A DNA stretch of 64,000 bases, taken from NCBI GenBank assembly GCA_964392415.1, contig CAYMPL010000002.1:1-64000 (forward strand). Direction: 5' to 3'. Below are positions 54,504-62,680 of the stretch, one piece after another (positions within the stretch are counted from its first letter, which is position 1; the number at the start of each line of letters is the position of its first letter). Source of the stretch: CAYJMQ01 sp964392415 (GTDB taxonomy: Bacteria > Bdellovibrionota > JACOXK01 > 2-02-FULL-40-11). The position numbers and the translations under genes were made by a program. The notes under the pieces were generated by a model. The model saw only the letters and a program-made list of their open reading frames with translations, was not told where the DNA came from and ran no database searches.

Positions 54504-55213
54504 TCCTTTTCTTTAGCTCGTAATTTTTTTAGATGAAATTTTAGATAGAGATCGAGCGAGCCAAGATCATGCCATGCCCCTTTAAAAGGATAGCCAAAAA
54601 TTGGAAATTCGATTTTTGGCAGATTCATATAAACGTCGCGAACAATGCAGAAAATCTTTTTGCCTTTTGGAAAAAAGGCAAAAATATCTGGTTCAAGAAT
54701 GTGAATGCCGGTAAAAATACCCTTGATCAAAGGTGGTTTTATCTCTGTTGCTCTAAATTGGACAATGCGATGATCTTTATTTAAAGAAACGTAATCATAT
54801 CTTGATGAACTCGCTGGAGTTTTTATTACTAAAGTCGCAAGCGCTTTTTTTTCAAGATGAAAAGAAAGCGCATCCTCTAGCTTTACATCGCTTAGGAAAT
54901 CAGAATTCAGAACAAAAAAACGTTCGTTTCCAAAAAATGGTTTTGCTTTAAGAATTCCCCCTCCGGTTCCCAGGAGTCTCTTCTCCATTGAAAATAAAAT
55001 TTTAAAATCTTTTTGTTTCTCTAAATAGGCTTTGAGATCACCGGGAAGGTGATGAAGGTTAATGATGACCTCTGTGATACCAGCGCTTTTTAGAAGATTT
55101 AAGGTGTGTCGGATTATCGGAATTCCCAGCACAGGAATCATCGGCTTTGGAATTTTGTGGGAGAGAGGGCGTAGTCTGGTACCGAGACCTGCGGCAAGAA
55201 TCATCGCTTTCAT
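54440..55213 (-). CDS. murU: MurNAc-1-phosphate uridylyltransferase MurU (NDP-sugar pyrophosphorylase)
   Basis: A 257-aa nucleotidyltransferase starting MKAMILAAGLGTRLRPLSHK, with KPMIPVLGIPIIRHTL and LLGTGGGILKA motifs. The sequence also resembles mannose-1-phosphate guanylyltransferases; the assignment to MurU rests on its 4-nt overlap with an AmgK-like gene, the pair known from Pseudomonas, and on nearby anmK and nagZ. It would form UDP-MurNAc from MurNAc 1-phosphate. It overlaps anmK by 64 nt on the opposite strand. Confidence 0.78.
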   Translation of the reverse strand: MKAMILAAGLGTRLRPLSHKIPKPMIPVLGIPIIRHTLNLLKSAGITEVIINLHHLPGDLKAYLEKQKDFKILFSMEKRLLGTGGGILKAKPFFGNERFFVLNSDFLSDVKLEDALSFHLEKKALATLVIKTPASSSRYDYVSLNKDHRIVQFRATEIKPPLIKGIFTGIHILEPDIFAFFPKGKKIFCIVRDVYMNLPKIEFPIFGYPFKGAWHDLGSLDLYLKFHLKKLRAKEKDQFKKTLLKLCPGLIFPRITG

Positions 55214-56238
55214 GTCAGTTGCTTGAATACCTTTCCCAAAAGCCCATGAAGTTCCCGAAGCTCGTCAAATTTTCTTAAATTAAAATCAACATAGTCCCAG
55301 GTTGGTTTGATAAATTTGAGGTATCCTGATTTTCCCTTGTCGAGATGCAGATAAGCGAATGTTCCCATCGCTTTTAGATTGCGCTGGATCGACATCCAAT
55401 CAAACGTTCTCTGAAAATCTTTAAGATCTGTCTTTGTATTTTCACGGAGGTCTTTTTCGTGAAGATAATATTTTAGCAATTCATGACAGAGCGAATCCGG
55501 GAGTTTTGCGTATGAATCTCTCAAAAGAGATGCCAAATCATAATAACAGGTTCCCATCCGCGCATCCTGAAAATCCAAAACGCCTATTTTTTCGTTATGG
55601 AGCATCAGATTCCGGCTATGGTAATCACGGTGCGTGAAGTATCTGGGTTGAGAAGAGAGAAAATCAGACATGTCTTTAAAAGATTTTTTTAAAATGGAAT
55701 CTTCAGGTGGCGTGAGCGATATCTTGAGGTGCCGCTCAATCAGATGTTTTTTGGTAAACTCGAGCTCCCACATAAGTTTTTCAGTATCAAAGGCAAGCCC
55801 GAATGCGACGCAGTCTGTGTCTTTTTGACTTGCCTCAAAATGAATCTTAAACAACTCATCGAGGGCCATAAAATAGTATTTTGAATATTGTTTTGGGGTC
55901 AGCCTGGCGGTAATTTTCTCCAGAAAGTTGTCGCCGAAATCCTCGACAAACAAAAGTCCCAGGTTCGCTGAAAATTCATAAATTTCTGGTACGTGTACCC
56001 CATGTTTTTTCAGATGTTTCTGGATATTAATGTATGGAAATTTCTCCTCGTGAGGGAATGGCTCTGTCTCAAGCAATACCCAGCTTTTCTGTTTTTGTTT
56101 AATTCTATAATAAGATCGGGGGGAGGCATCTCCAGCCAGTTTTGTAACTTCAAGACTATTGAAGTTGGATTTTGTAAAGCGTTCGATGAATTGAACCGTT
56201 GCTTCAGACCAATGCGTTGTAAAGTTAAGGCTTTTCAT
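55210..56238 (-). CDS. amgK: N-acetylmuramate/N-acetylglucosamine kinase AmgK
   Basis: A 342-aa aminoglycoside-phosphotransferase-like kinase starting at 56238 (overlapping the M48 gene end by 14 nt). Landmarks match AmgK: LAGDASPRSYYRIKQ near residues 34-48, HVPEIYEFSANLGLLFVEDFGD near 82-103, the catalytic H203-R-D205 in THRDYHSRNLML and GVLDFQDARMGTCYYDLASLLRD near 219-241. AmgK makes MurNAc 1-phosphate, the substrate of MurU, whose gene follows. Confidence 0.85.
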   Translation of the reverse strand: MKSLNFTTHWSEATVQFIERFTKSNFNSLEVTKLAGDASPRSYYRIKQKQKSWVLLETEPFPHEEKFPYINIQKHLKKHGVHVPEIYEFSANLGLLFVEDFGDNFLEKITARLTPKQYSKYYFMALDELFKIHFEASQKDTDCVAFGLAFDTEKLMWELEFTKKHLIERHLKISLTPPEDSILKKSFKDMSDFLSSQPRYFTHRDYHSRNLMLHNEKIGVLDFQDARMGTCYYDLASLLRDSYAKLPDSLCHELLKYYLHEKDLRENTKTDLKDFQRTFDWMSIQRNLKAMGTFAYLHLDKGKSGYLKFIKPTWDYVDFNLRKFDELRELHGLLGKVFKQLT

Positions 56239-57118
56239 GAAGGTGGCGTAAGAGATATGTGTAGAACTGCTGCCTGAGTTCTGTTTTTTTGTATTTGTTT
56301 GGATATTTTTCAAGGACCTGTTTCATCTCTCGGAACGCAGGGGTAGAAATAACGACAGGTGGTTTTTGTTTGTATTTTTTTACTTCTTCCTTTGCCTGTT
56401 TAATCCTCTCTTCTGTAGGAGGGTGAGTTGAAAGAAGCTTGTCGAGAAGATTGGGTTTCCCTTTTTGGATGCTCAGAAGAATTTCAAAAAAACGAGACAT
56501 ATGTCGGAGGTCATAATTTGTTTTATACAGCGCTTCAATCCCAAAGTGGTCAGCTTCCAGTTCTGCCCCCCGTCCATAATAGAGAAGCCCTGTTTGGCCG
56601 AAGAGATTAATGATATCAATTTCTGTTGCTCCAAGTCCAGATGCCTGGGCCGCTACAGAAAGACAGCATGTCCATCCTTGTGCCTTTGTCAGCTGTTCGG
56701 TGCCATGCCGGTAGACGACATGTCCCATTTCATGTCCCAAGACGGAGGCGAGCTGTGCTTCTTCTTCAACTACCTGCAGCAATCCCAGATTGATAAATAT
56801 ATAGCCCCCCGGAAGTGCGAAGGCATTCACCTGAGGATCTTTGATAATTTTAAACTGGTAATCAAAAAGACGGTCTTCAGGAAATTTTTCGACAATTTTT
56901 TGACCGATGGCATCCACAAATGTGGTGAGACGATCATCAAACAGGATCGGCATTTCTTTATGGACATAAGCAGACCAATAAGCCCCGATTTTTGCATCCT
57001 GGTTGACAGAGTAGATATTTAAATCCCCCTTGTTTCTCCCCGCCGTGCTGCATGAGAGAAATGCAAAAGAGAAGATGCCCCACATAAATAGCCGAAACTT
57101 TTTTGTCATTTTTCTCAT
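56225..57118 (-). CDS. M48-family metalloprotease lipoprotein
   Basis: A roughly 297-aa protein with a signal ending FSFAFLSC-STAGRN (probable lipidation), then the M48 catalytic domain: SVLGHEMGHVVYRHGTEQL with the HEMGH zinc motif and a downstream Glu in GRGAELEADHFGIEAL. Starts at 57109, 57118 or an upstream extension to 57202 are all in frame; 57118 is used. Relatives (BepA/YcaL/LoiP) act on outer-membrane assembly. It leads the amgK-murU pair, with a 14-nt overlap. Confidence 0.88.
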   Translation of the reverse strand: MRKMTKKFRLFMWGIFSFAFLSCSTAGRNKGDLNIYSVNQDAKIGAYWSAYVHKEMPILFDDRLTTFVDAIGQKIVEKFPEDRLFDYQFKIIKDPQVNAFALPGGYIFINLGLLQVVEEEAQLASVLGHEMGHVVYRHGTEQLTKAQGWTCCLSVAAQASGLGATEIDIINLFGQTGLLYYGRGAELEADHFGIEALYKTNYDLRHMSRFFEILLSIQKGKPNLLDKLLSTHPPTEERIKQAKEEVKKYKQKPPVVISTPAFREMKQVLEKYPNKYKKTELRQQFYTYLLRHLHEKP

Positions 57119-57231
57119 ACGGATTATCTCTGGCGCCACTGTAACAAAACCGAAAATCCATTTCCAGGAGAAAGGAGTGCGCAGTATATTGTTGCTTTTC
57201 ATTCATAAAATAACCTATATTGAAATTAGTA

Positions 57232-57268
57232 GTCATTCCGACCCAGAGCGTAGCGAAGGGGAGGGATC
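57232..57268 (+). repeat. Dispersed GA-step hairpin unit 6, extended form
   Basis: GTC-ATTCC-GA-CCC-AGA-GC-GTA-GC-GAA-GGG-GA-GGGAT-C. The outer stem contains one G-T pair, the inner stem CCC/GGG is split by a second GA step, and GC-GTA-GC caps it. It ends 25 nt before the next gene, in a divergent region. Confidence 0.8.
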
Positions 57269-57293
57269 GCAGTGCTTTTCAACTTAAAAAAGC

Positions 57294-58880
57294 ATGGTTA
57301 GCCGCCTTTTCTATTTGCTTTTGTTTGGCGCAGTTCCGATGGTCTTTCCTTTCTCTGCCTTTGTTCTGTTTAAATCAGTAGATTCTTTGAATACTCATGT
57401 TGAATACTCAAAAAATGATCTGGAGGCAGGTCTCGATGAGGTTACAGAACGGACCATTCAGATTCGAACAATAGCCAAGGCCGAGGGACTTCCCATTTCT
57501 CCATCTTCCTGGGTATTTCATACCACAGAAGAAAAACCAAAATTGGCCCTTTCAGAAAAACGCTCTTCCGAAAAGAAGGGCAAAAAGAATGAAAATAAAA
57601 TAGTCGATAGGCTTGTTGCTCAGGCTGTAGAGATCTATCCTGCCATAAATGGGATGGAGTCTGAAAAACCAGATATGTCTGATGAAGACCCCTTTTTAAA
57701 GGAGTGGAAAGAAAAGAAAGGCGAAGAATATCCTTATTTGAGTATTCAAAAAAGACTGGATAACCATAATGTTTCTGAAAGAGAGGGGTATCGGATGGCT
57801 CAGGTTGATGAGGATATCCAAGACAAACAGAGGGTTATGGAGCCTGTATCACCCAAAAAGATTATTGAAAATGGGAGAGAAAGCGCAGCTTCCCTCCTCA
57901 ATATGGATATGACGGACGGGGGATATCTTAGTTACACGACAGTGGAGGGTGAAATTGTATTGATGTCATCGGATGTAATTGACTGTTTTTATGAGGTCTC
58001 TTTTTATGACCGCCTCAATGAAGATGGAGTTGACGATGAATTTTCTACGGTGATTGCCTCGCAGGAAATCCGGGACAAATCGAAACAATTTATTCTTCAG
58101 ATTCCTTCCGAATCATCGGGGATTCTTGTGGCGAAGGCATATGCTTTGGATGATGTGGAAAAGAAAAATCCAATCTATCTTGGGACGTATGAAAAAAAAC
58201 CATTGGTTATTTCTAAAGAGGGGTCTAAAGAGGGGGCCAAAAATCTCAAAATAGCGCTTTATCCACGCGATGAATATCTGTCGCAATATCTGACTTTTCT
58301 CAGGGGAAAAATTTACAACGAATATACAGGAAAGGATCCAGCCCGGTGTGTTTCCAACGCAAGCGTCTGGATTTTGGAATTAAACCAACATACGACAACG
58401 AATGAGCAGTGTATTTTTGAAGTCAAAGGAATGGCATTGGGGGTTCAATATCATCTGCTGTTTGAAAAGGAGGGCTTTGCAGCGCTCGTGCTTTCGATGA
58501 AGCTTCAGCAAAAGAGAGAATCACAGGTTTTCTACATGTCTCCGATAACAAAATTTACGCAAGGCTATGATCTCCTTTTGGGAGCAAGAGCTCCCGATAA
58601 ATCGGTCTTATTCGCGACCATTTATAAAGGGGGGAAGCCTCTTGAACGGGCCATCGTTAAAGCCCCACAAAGTGAAAAAGTTGTCTATGAGCGTATTTCA
58701 GATCTCGGTTCTTCTCCTGACGAAACACTCTTTTCATCGATGTCGAACGGAAAAGTAACTTTATGGAATATAGATCCTGGTAAGGTTTCACTCGATGTTT
58801 TTTATGACGGGGTGCATCTTGGACGGCGGTTGGTTCGAGTGATACCGGGAATGACACACCAGATAAAAATCGATTTTTAA
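57294..58880 (+). CDS. Large secreted or membrane-anchored protein of unknown function
   Basis: A 528-aa protein with an N-terminal hydrophobic segment (about residues 4-26) and a charged linker (about 75-200, with many Lys/Glu runs). The C-terminal half has beta-sandwich-like strands (EGEIVLMSSDVIDCFYEVSFYDR, GKVSLDVFYDGVHLGRRLVRV), a possible carboxypeptidase-regulatory or similar fold. I do not recognise a family; the ending HQIKIDF is strand-like. No clear operon partner. Confidence 0.6.
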   Translation: MVSRLFYLLLFGAVPMVFPFSAFVLFKSVDSLNTHVEYSKNDLEAGLDEVTERTIQIRTIAKAEGLPISPSSWVFHTTEEKPKLALSEKRSSEKKGKKNENKIVDRLVAQAVEIYPAINGMESEKPDMSDEDPFLKEWKEKKGEEYPYLSIQKRLDNHNVSEREGYRMAQVDEDIQDKQRVMEPVSPKKIIENGRESAASLLNMDMTDGGYLSYTTVEGEIVLMSSDVIDCFYEVSFYDRLNEDGVDDEFSTVIASQEIRDKSKQFILQIPSESSGILVAKAYALDDVEKKNPIYLGTYEKKPLVISKEGSKEGAKNLKIALYPRDEYLSQYLTFLRGKIYNEYTGKDPARCVSNASVWILELNQHTTTNEQCIFEVKGMALGVQYHLLFEKEGFAALVLSMKLQQKRESQVFYMSPITKFTQGYDLLLGARAPDKSVLFATIYKGGKPLERAIVKAPQSEKVVYERISDLGSSPDETLFSSMSNGKVTLWNIDPGKVSLDVFYDGVHLGRRLVRVIPGMTHQIKIDF

Positions 58881-58982
58881 TTCTTTTCTTTTCCGAGCAT
58901 TTGCCCAAACTCGAGGTCTTACATTGTTTATCCTGTTTTCTGTGTACAATTATTTGAAATTCAAATATATTTTCTACAGAAA

Positions 58983-60574
58983 ATGAAGAGGATTGCCCGA
59001 TGGGGTTTGTTAGCATCTTTCCTCTCTTTTCTTTCTCTTGATTCCCAACCTAAAGATTTTTCGAAGGCTTTCTTAATCGAACCGCTGGTCGATTCTCCCG
59101 GAAAAAATGTTGGTTCTGATTTTAACGGTGATGGCATTCAAGATATGCTTTTCGCATCCGACCAAAACGATGATGGCCCGGGCGATAATGCCGGGGCAGC
59201 CTATGTTCTCTTCGGCACACCCCTCAGAGGGGCTCAAACATATCGGCTGGATGGAGCGGGAGTCAGTGTGACTATCCTTGGAAAGGCTGATTCGGATAGA
59301 CTGGGAGCTTCCCTTGCCAGCGCAGGTGATATCAATTCCGACGGCTTCGATGATATCGTAGTCGGTGCCTTTAATAACGATGATATTGCCTCAAATTCAG
59401 GAGCGGCCTATGTGATCTTTGGGAGGCCAACTTTTTTTCTACCACCATCCAAATGAATGGCGTAGGGGGAGATGTTACGCTTCTTGGCAAGGCTTTAGAT
59501 GATGCTTTCGGGCAGATTGTAGGGGGAGCGGGAGACCTCAATGGAGATGGCTTTGATGACCTGGTCGTTGGAACCCCTCAAAATGACGACGGGGCAAGCC
59601 AAAATGCCGGGGCGGCCTATCTTTTGTATGGAGCAGCTTCTCTTTCAGCGACGTATCAGATGAATGGAGCGGGTGTTAATGTTACTATTATAGGGAAAGG
59701 GGCAAATGATTATTTGGGATTGAATGTCATAGGAACGGGTGACGTCAATGAGGATGGGATAGATGACCTCTTAATTGGCGCGGACCAAAATGATGATGGC
59801 GCTGCAAATGGCGGCGCGGCCTACATTCTCCTGGGAGGCTCAAGCCTTGCTGCAGACTTTGATATAGCGGGGACAGGAGTGAATATATCCATTATAGCCA
59901 AGGGAGCGGATCGTCTCGGCAGGGGTTCATGGGGTGGGGGAGATATCAACGGTGACGGCTTTGATGATGCCGTTATCGGTGCGCGGTTCAATGATGATTC
60001 TGCAGTAGATGCCGGCGCAGCTTATTTTATTTTTGGACGCTTTTTCCCCGCCGCCATTACCCTCGATCTCGCAAATGCGGAAGAAAGTGTTATTGTGACC
60101 GGGAAAGGGGGGAGTGACCAGTTAGGATTTTTTTCAGGGGGGGCGGGGGATGTCAATGATGATGGATTTTTTGATATTATTGTGGCAGGGCGGTTGAACG
60201 ATGATGGTCCGGGCGGAAACAATGATGGGGCAGCGTATATCATCTATGGCAGCACATCTCTTGCATCGTCCATTCCAGCGGGAAACAGTGATGTAACATT
60301 CTTTGGGAAAGCGGCGACAGATCGATTGGGGAGCTCCGTTTCTGGCATTGGCGATGTCAATTATGACGAATTTCCAGATCTACTTATAGGCGCTTTTGGA
60401 AATGCCGATATTTCAACGCTGGCCGGGGCAGCCTATATCTTGTTCGGGAGCGAAACCATTTCTTCAGAAATTCGAATGGATGGATCGGGCGCGAATATAA
60501 CTGTCCTTGGAAAAACAGGTTATGATTATTTCGGTTTGGTCGTCAGCGGTGGGCGCGGAAATCCAGGGCCATAA
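58983..60574 (+). pseudogene. FG-GAP repeat secreted protein, split by a frameshift
   Basis: Two open pieces (58983-59456 and 59453-60574) together encode one repeat protein of about 530 aa: a signal peptide, then repeats of the form D-x-N-G-D-G-x-D-D, the calcium-binding FG-GAP motif of integrin-like propellers (for example GDLNGDGFDDLVVG and GDVNDDGFFDIIVA). The frame changes at a run of seven T (59432-59438). One extra T would read FGRPTFFSTTIQMNG and restore the repeat, so one base is missing. The 3' end (RGNPGP) stops inside a repeat, next to a dispersed hairpin unit, which suggests a second truncation. Confidence 0.8.
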
Positions 60575-60585
60575 CTTTTTCCAAC

Positions 60586-60615
60586 AGATCCTTCGGGCTA
60601 TGCCCTCAGGATGAC
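60586..60615 (-). repeat. Dispersed GA-step hairpin unit 7
   Basis: On the minus strand: GTC-ATCCT-GA-GGGC-ATA-GCCC-GA-AGGAT-CT. Outer stem ATCCT/AGGAT, inner stem GGGC/GCCC, loop ATA. It lies 3' of the truncated FG-GAP gene and next to a partial copy. Confidence 0.88.
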
Positions 60616-60637
60616 CGGGCTATGCCCTCAGGATGAC
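60616..60637 (-). repeat. Partial tandem copy of unit 7, in the nadE 3' end
   Basis: The 22 bases are an exact repeat of 60594-60615 and cover the GTC, outer arm, inner stem and part of the second side. The nadE reading frame runs through it and ends at 60620, so the copy encodes the last residues of NadE. Confidence 0.8.
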
Positions 60638-62281
60638 GCTGCTAAACTCCCTGTACTGCTGTGCGATCGGGAGGCGGCGGCCGATGCCGAAGGCCTTTTG
60701 GGTGATGCGGAGGCCAGGGGGCGCTTGACGGCGTTTGTATTCATTCATATCGACTTTTGTGACAACCGCTTCTACGAGCTCTCTTGGAAATCCCATTTTT
60801 GTCATTGAGGCAATAGATCGATGTTCTTCAATATAGGCAGAAAGAATTTTGTCTAAAATCTCATAAGGGGGGAGTGTATCCTCATCCTTCTGATCTGCTT
60901 TTAATTCCGCGGAAGGGGCCTTGGTAATCGAGTTTTTCGGAATGATCTCTTTTTTAAAGTTTATATAACGAGCCAGTTCATATACCAGGGTTTTGGGGAC
61001 ATCAGAAAGTACGGCAAGCCCCCCAGACATATCTCCATAAAGCGTGCAATATCCCATCGCCATTTCTGATTTGTTTCCAGTGCTTAGAACCAGTGCATGC
61101 CATTGGTTTGAGAGTGTCATCAAAATATTTCCACGGATTCTTGCTTGGATATTTTGTTGAGTCAGGTCGGTATCTTCATTTTTAAAAAATTGTTCTAAGA
61201 TTTTCAGGTAAATGGAAAAGATCGGTTCAATAGAGATTTTTTCCAGCTGAATTCCAAGATTTTTTGCCAACATGAGCGCATCCTGCAAGCTCCCTTCTGA
61301 TGAATATCTGGAGGGCATCATAATGCCTATTACATTTTTTCGACCCAGGGCTTCCGTTGCAAGGGCAGCTGTCAGAGCCGAATCGATTCCACCGCTAAGC
61401 CCGATGAGAACCCGTTTAAAGTTGCATTTTGTAACATAATCCCGAATTCCCAGTATCAATGCTTTATAGGCAGCTTCTATCTCTTTTTCTGAAACGGCAT
61501 GAATTTCGCCTTTTTGGGTATCGAGATCAACGATGACCATGTCCTCTTCGAAATCTCTACATTGGCCAATCACCTCCCCCTTGGCATTCATTGCAAGGCT
61601 TGCGCCGTCAAAAATGATCTGATCGTTGCTGCCAACCTGATTGACATAAATAATGGGAGTTTTGTATTTTCGGGCAATCGCTTGAATCATTTCTTTTCTT
61701 ATTTTTTGTTTGCCGATTGAAAAAGGGGAGGCTGAGATATTAAGAAGGCACTGTTTTTTTTGTTTGAGAAACAGCGGGAGAGGGTCTGACTTATAGAGTC
61801 TTCTTTTCCAAAAATCCTTGTCATTCCAAATGTCCTCACAAATGGATATTGCCACCAGATTTTTTTGGATTTTGGCTGGAACAATTTTAGGTGATGGCTC
61901 AAAGTGACGGGTTTCATCGAAAACATCGTAGCTCGGCAAAAGCGATTTGTAGTGTTTTGAAACGATTTTTCTAGAGGAGACAAGTGCAGCAGCGTTGTAA
62001 TAGGGCTTTCCATGCTGAGACCTGTTTTTTTCTACATAGCCAATGATAGCAGAAATTCCGTCGATTTGTTTAATGAGCGCCTGAAGCGCTTTTAAGTTGT
62101 CTTCTACGAAATGATCTTTATCAAGAAGATCGAGCGGAGGATAGCCGATGAGTGATAGTTCCGGAAAAACAACAAGATCGGCATTTCTCTTCCTGGCTTT
62201 TTCGACAAAATGCAATATTTTTTCGGAATTTTTTTGAAAAGCCCCGATGATCGGATTAATTTGTGCAAGGGCAACTTTCAT
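60620..62281 (-). CDS. nadE: Glutamine-dependent NAD+ synthetase
   Basis: A 553-aa NadE with an N-terminal glutaminase (nitrilase) domain showing the triad E41, K112 and C148, and a C-terminal synthetase domain with the SGGIDS P-loop at 296-301. It makes NAD from deamido-NAD, ATP and glutamine. The natural C-terminus is expected near PIAQQYRE; the following residues FSSVILRA are partly encoded by the partial repeat copy (60616-60637), an apparent short repeat-derived tail. Confidence 0.95.
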   Translation of the reverse strand: MKVALAQINPIIGAFQKNSEKILHFVEKARKRNADLVVFPELSLIGYPPLDLLDKDHFVEDNLKALQALIKQIDGISAIIGYVEKNRSQHGKPYYNAAALVSSRKIVSKHYKSLLPSYDVFDETRHFEPSPKIVPAKIQKNLVAISICEDIWNDKDFWKRRLYKSDPLPLFLKQKKQCLLNISASPFSIGKQKIRKEMIQAIARKYKTPIIYVNQVGSNDQIIFDGASLAMNAKGEVIGQCRDFEEDMVIVDLDTQKGEIHAVSEKEIEAAYKALILGIRDYVTKCNFKRVLIGLSGGIDSALTAALATEALGRKNVIGIMMPSRYSSEGSLQDALMLAKNLGIQLEKISIEPIFSIYLKILEQFFKNEDTDLTQQNIQARIRGNILMTLSNQWHALVLSTGNKSEMAMGYCTLYGDMSGGLAVLSDVPKTLVYELARYINFKKEIIPKNSITKAPSAELKADQKDEDTLPPYEILDKILSAYIEEHRSIASMTKMGFPRELVEAVVTKVDMNEYKRRQAPPGLRITQKAFGIGRRLPIAQQYREFSSVILRA

Positions 62282-62348
62282 CTTAAGGACATAGTATGGT
62301 ATTTTTTCATTGAGAATTCAATTTTAAATAACCATCGGCAGATTTTCA

Positions 62349-62375
62349 TTGAAATGATATGTCTGTTGTTATACT
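62349..62375 (+). promoter_or_regulatory. Promoter with extended -10
   Basis: TTGAAA (62349-62354) and TATACT (62370-62375) are 15 nt apart, and a TG one base before the -10 (62367-62368) makes it an extended -10 promoter. It would transcribe the small helix-turn-helix gene and is divergent from nadE. Confidence 0.5.
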
Positions 62376-62404
62376 TTACTTGAAAATAAGGTACTTAAAT
62401 CCTC

Positions 62405-62680
62405 ATGGAATCTCGTGAAAAAAATGATCAATGGATCCCTCTCTTGGAATATGCGTTTAAAAAAGGGATCAGTATTTCTACGCTCCGGCGAAGAATTAAA
62501 GCCAATCAAATTCAGTATCAGCTGAAAAGTGGGCGTTATTTTGTTTTTGACGATGGAAGTTTTCCCCTTGAGGATCGTGATAAAGTCATTGCGGATCTTG
62601 AAGAACAAATTGCTGATCTTAAAACGTTGGTTACCGTCCTTGAATCAAAAACATCGTTTAAGGGCGGGGCGGATTCGTGA
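62405..62680 (+). CDS. Small helix-turn-helix protein with a coiled coil
   Basis: A 91-aa protein. Residues about 9-30 (WIPLLEYAFKKGISISTLRRR) look like the recognition helix-turn-helix of MerR/excisionase-type DNA-binding domains, followed by a short beta-wing (YQLKSGRYFVFDDG) and a leucine-rich coiled coil (VIADLEEQIADLKTLVTVLES). No metal-binding motif. Its own promoter precedes it. The 3' end overlaps the convergent SH3 gene by 23 nt. Possibly a regulator or a phage remnant; the target is not evident. Confidence 0.65.
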   Translation: MESREKNDQWIPLLEYAFKKGISISTLRRRIKANQIQYQLKSGRYFVFDDGSFPLEDRDKVIADLEEQIADLKTLVTVLESKTSFKGGADS

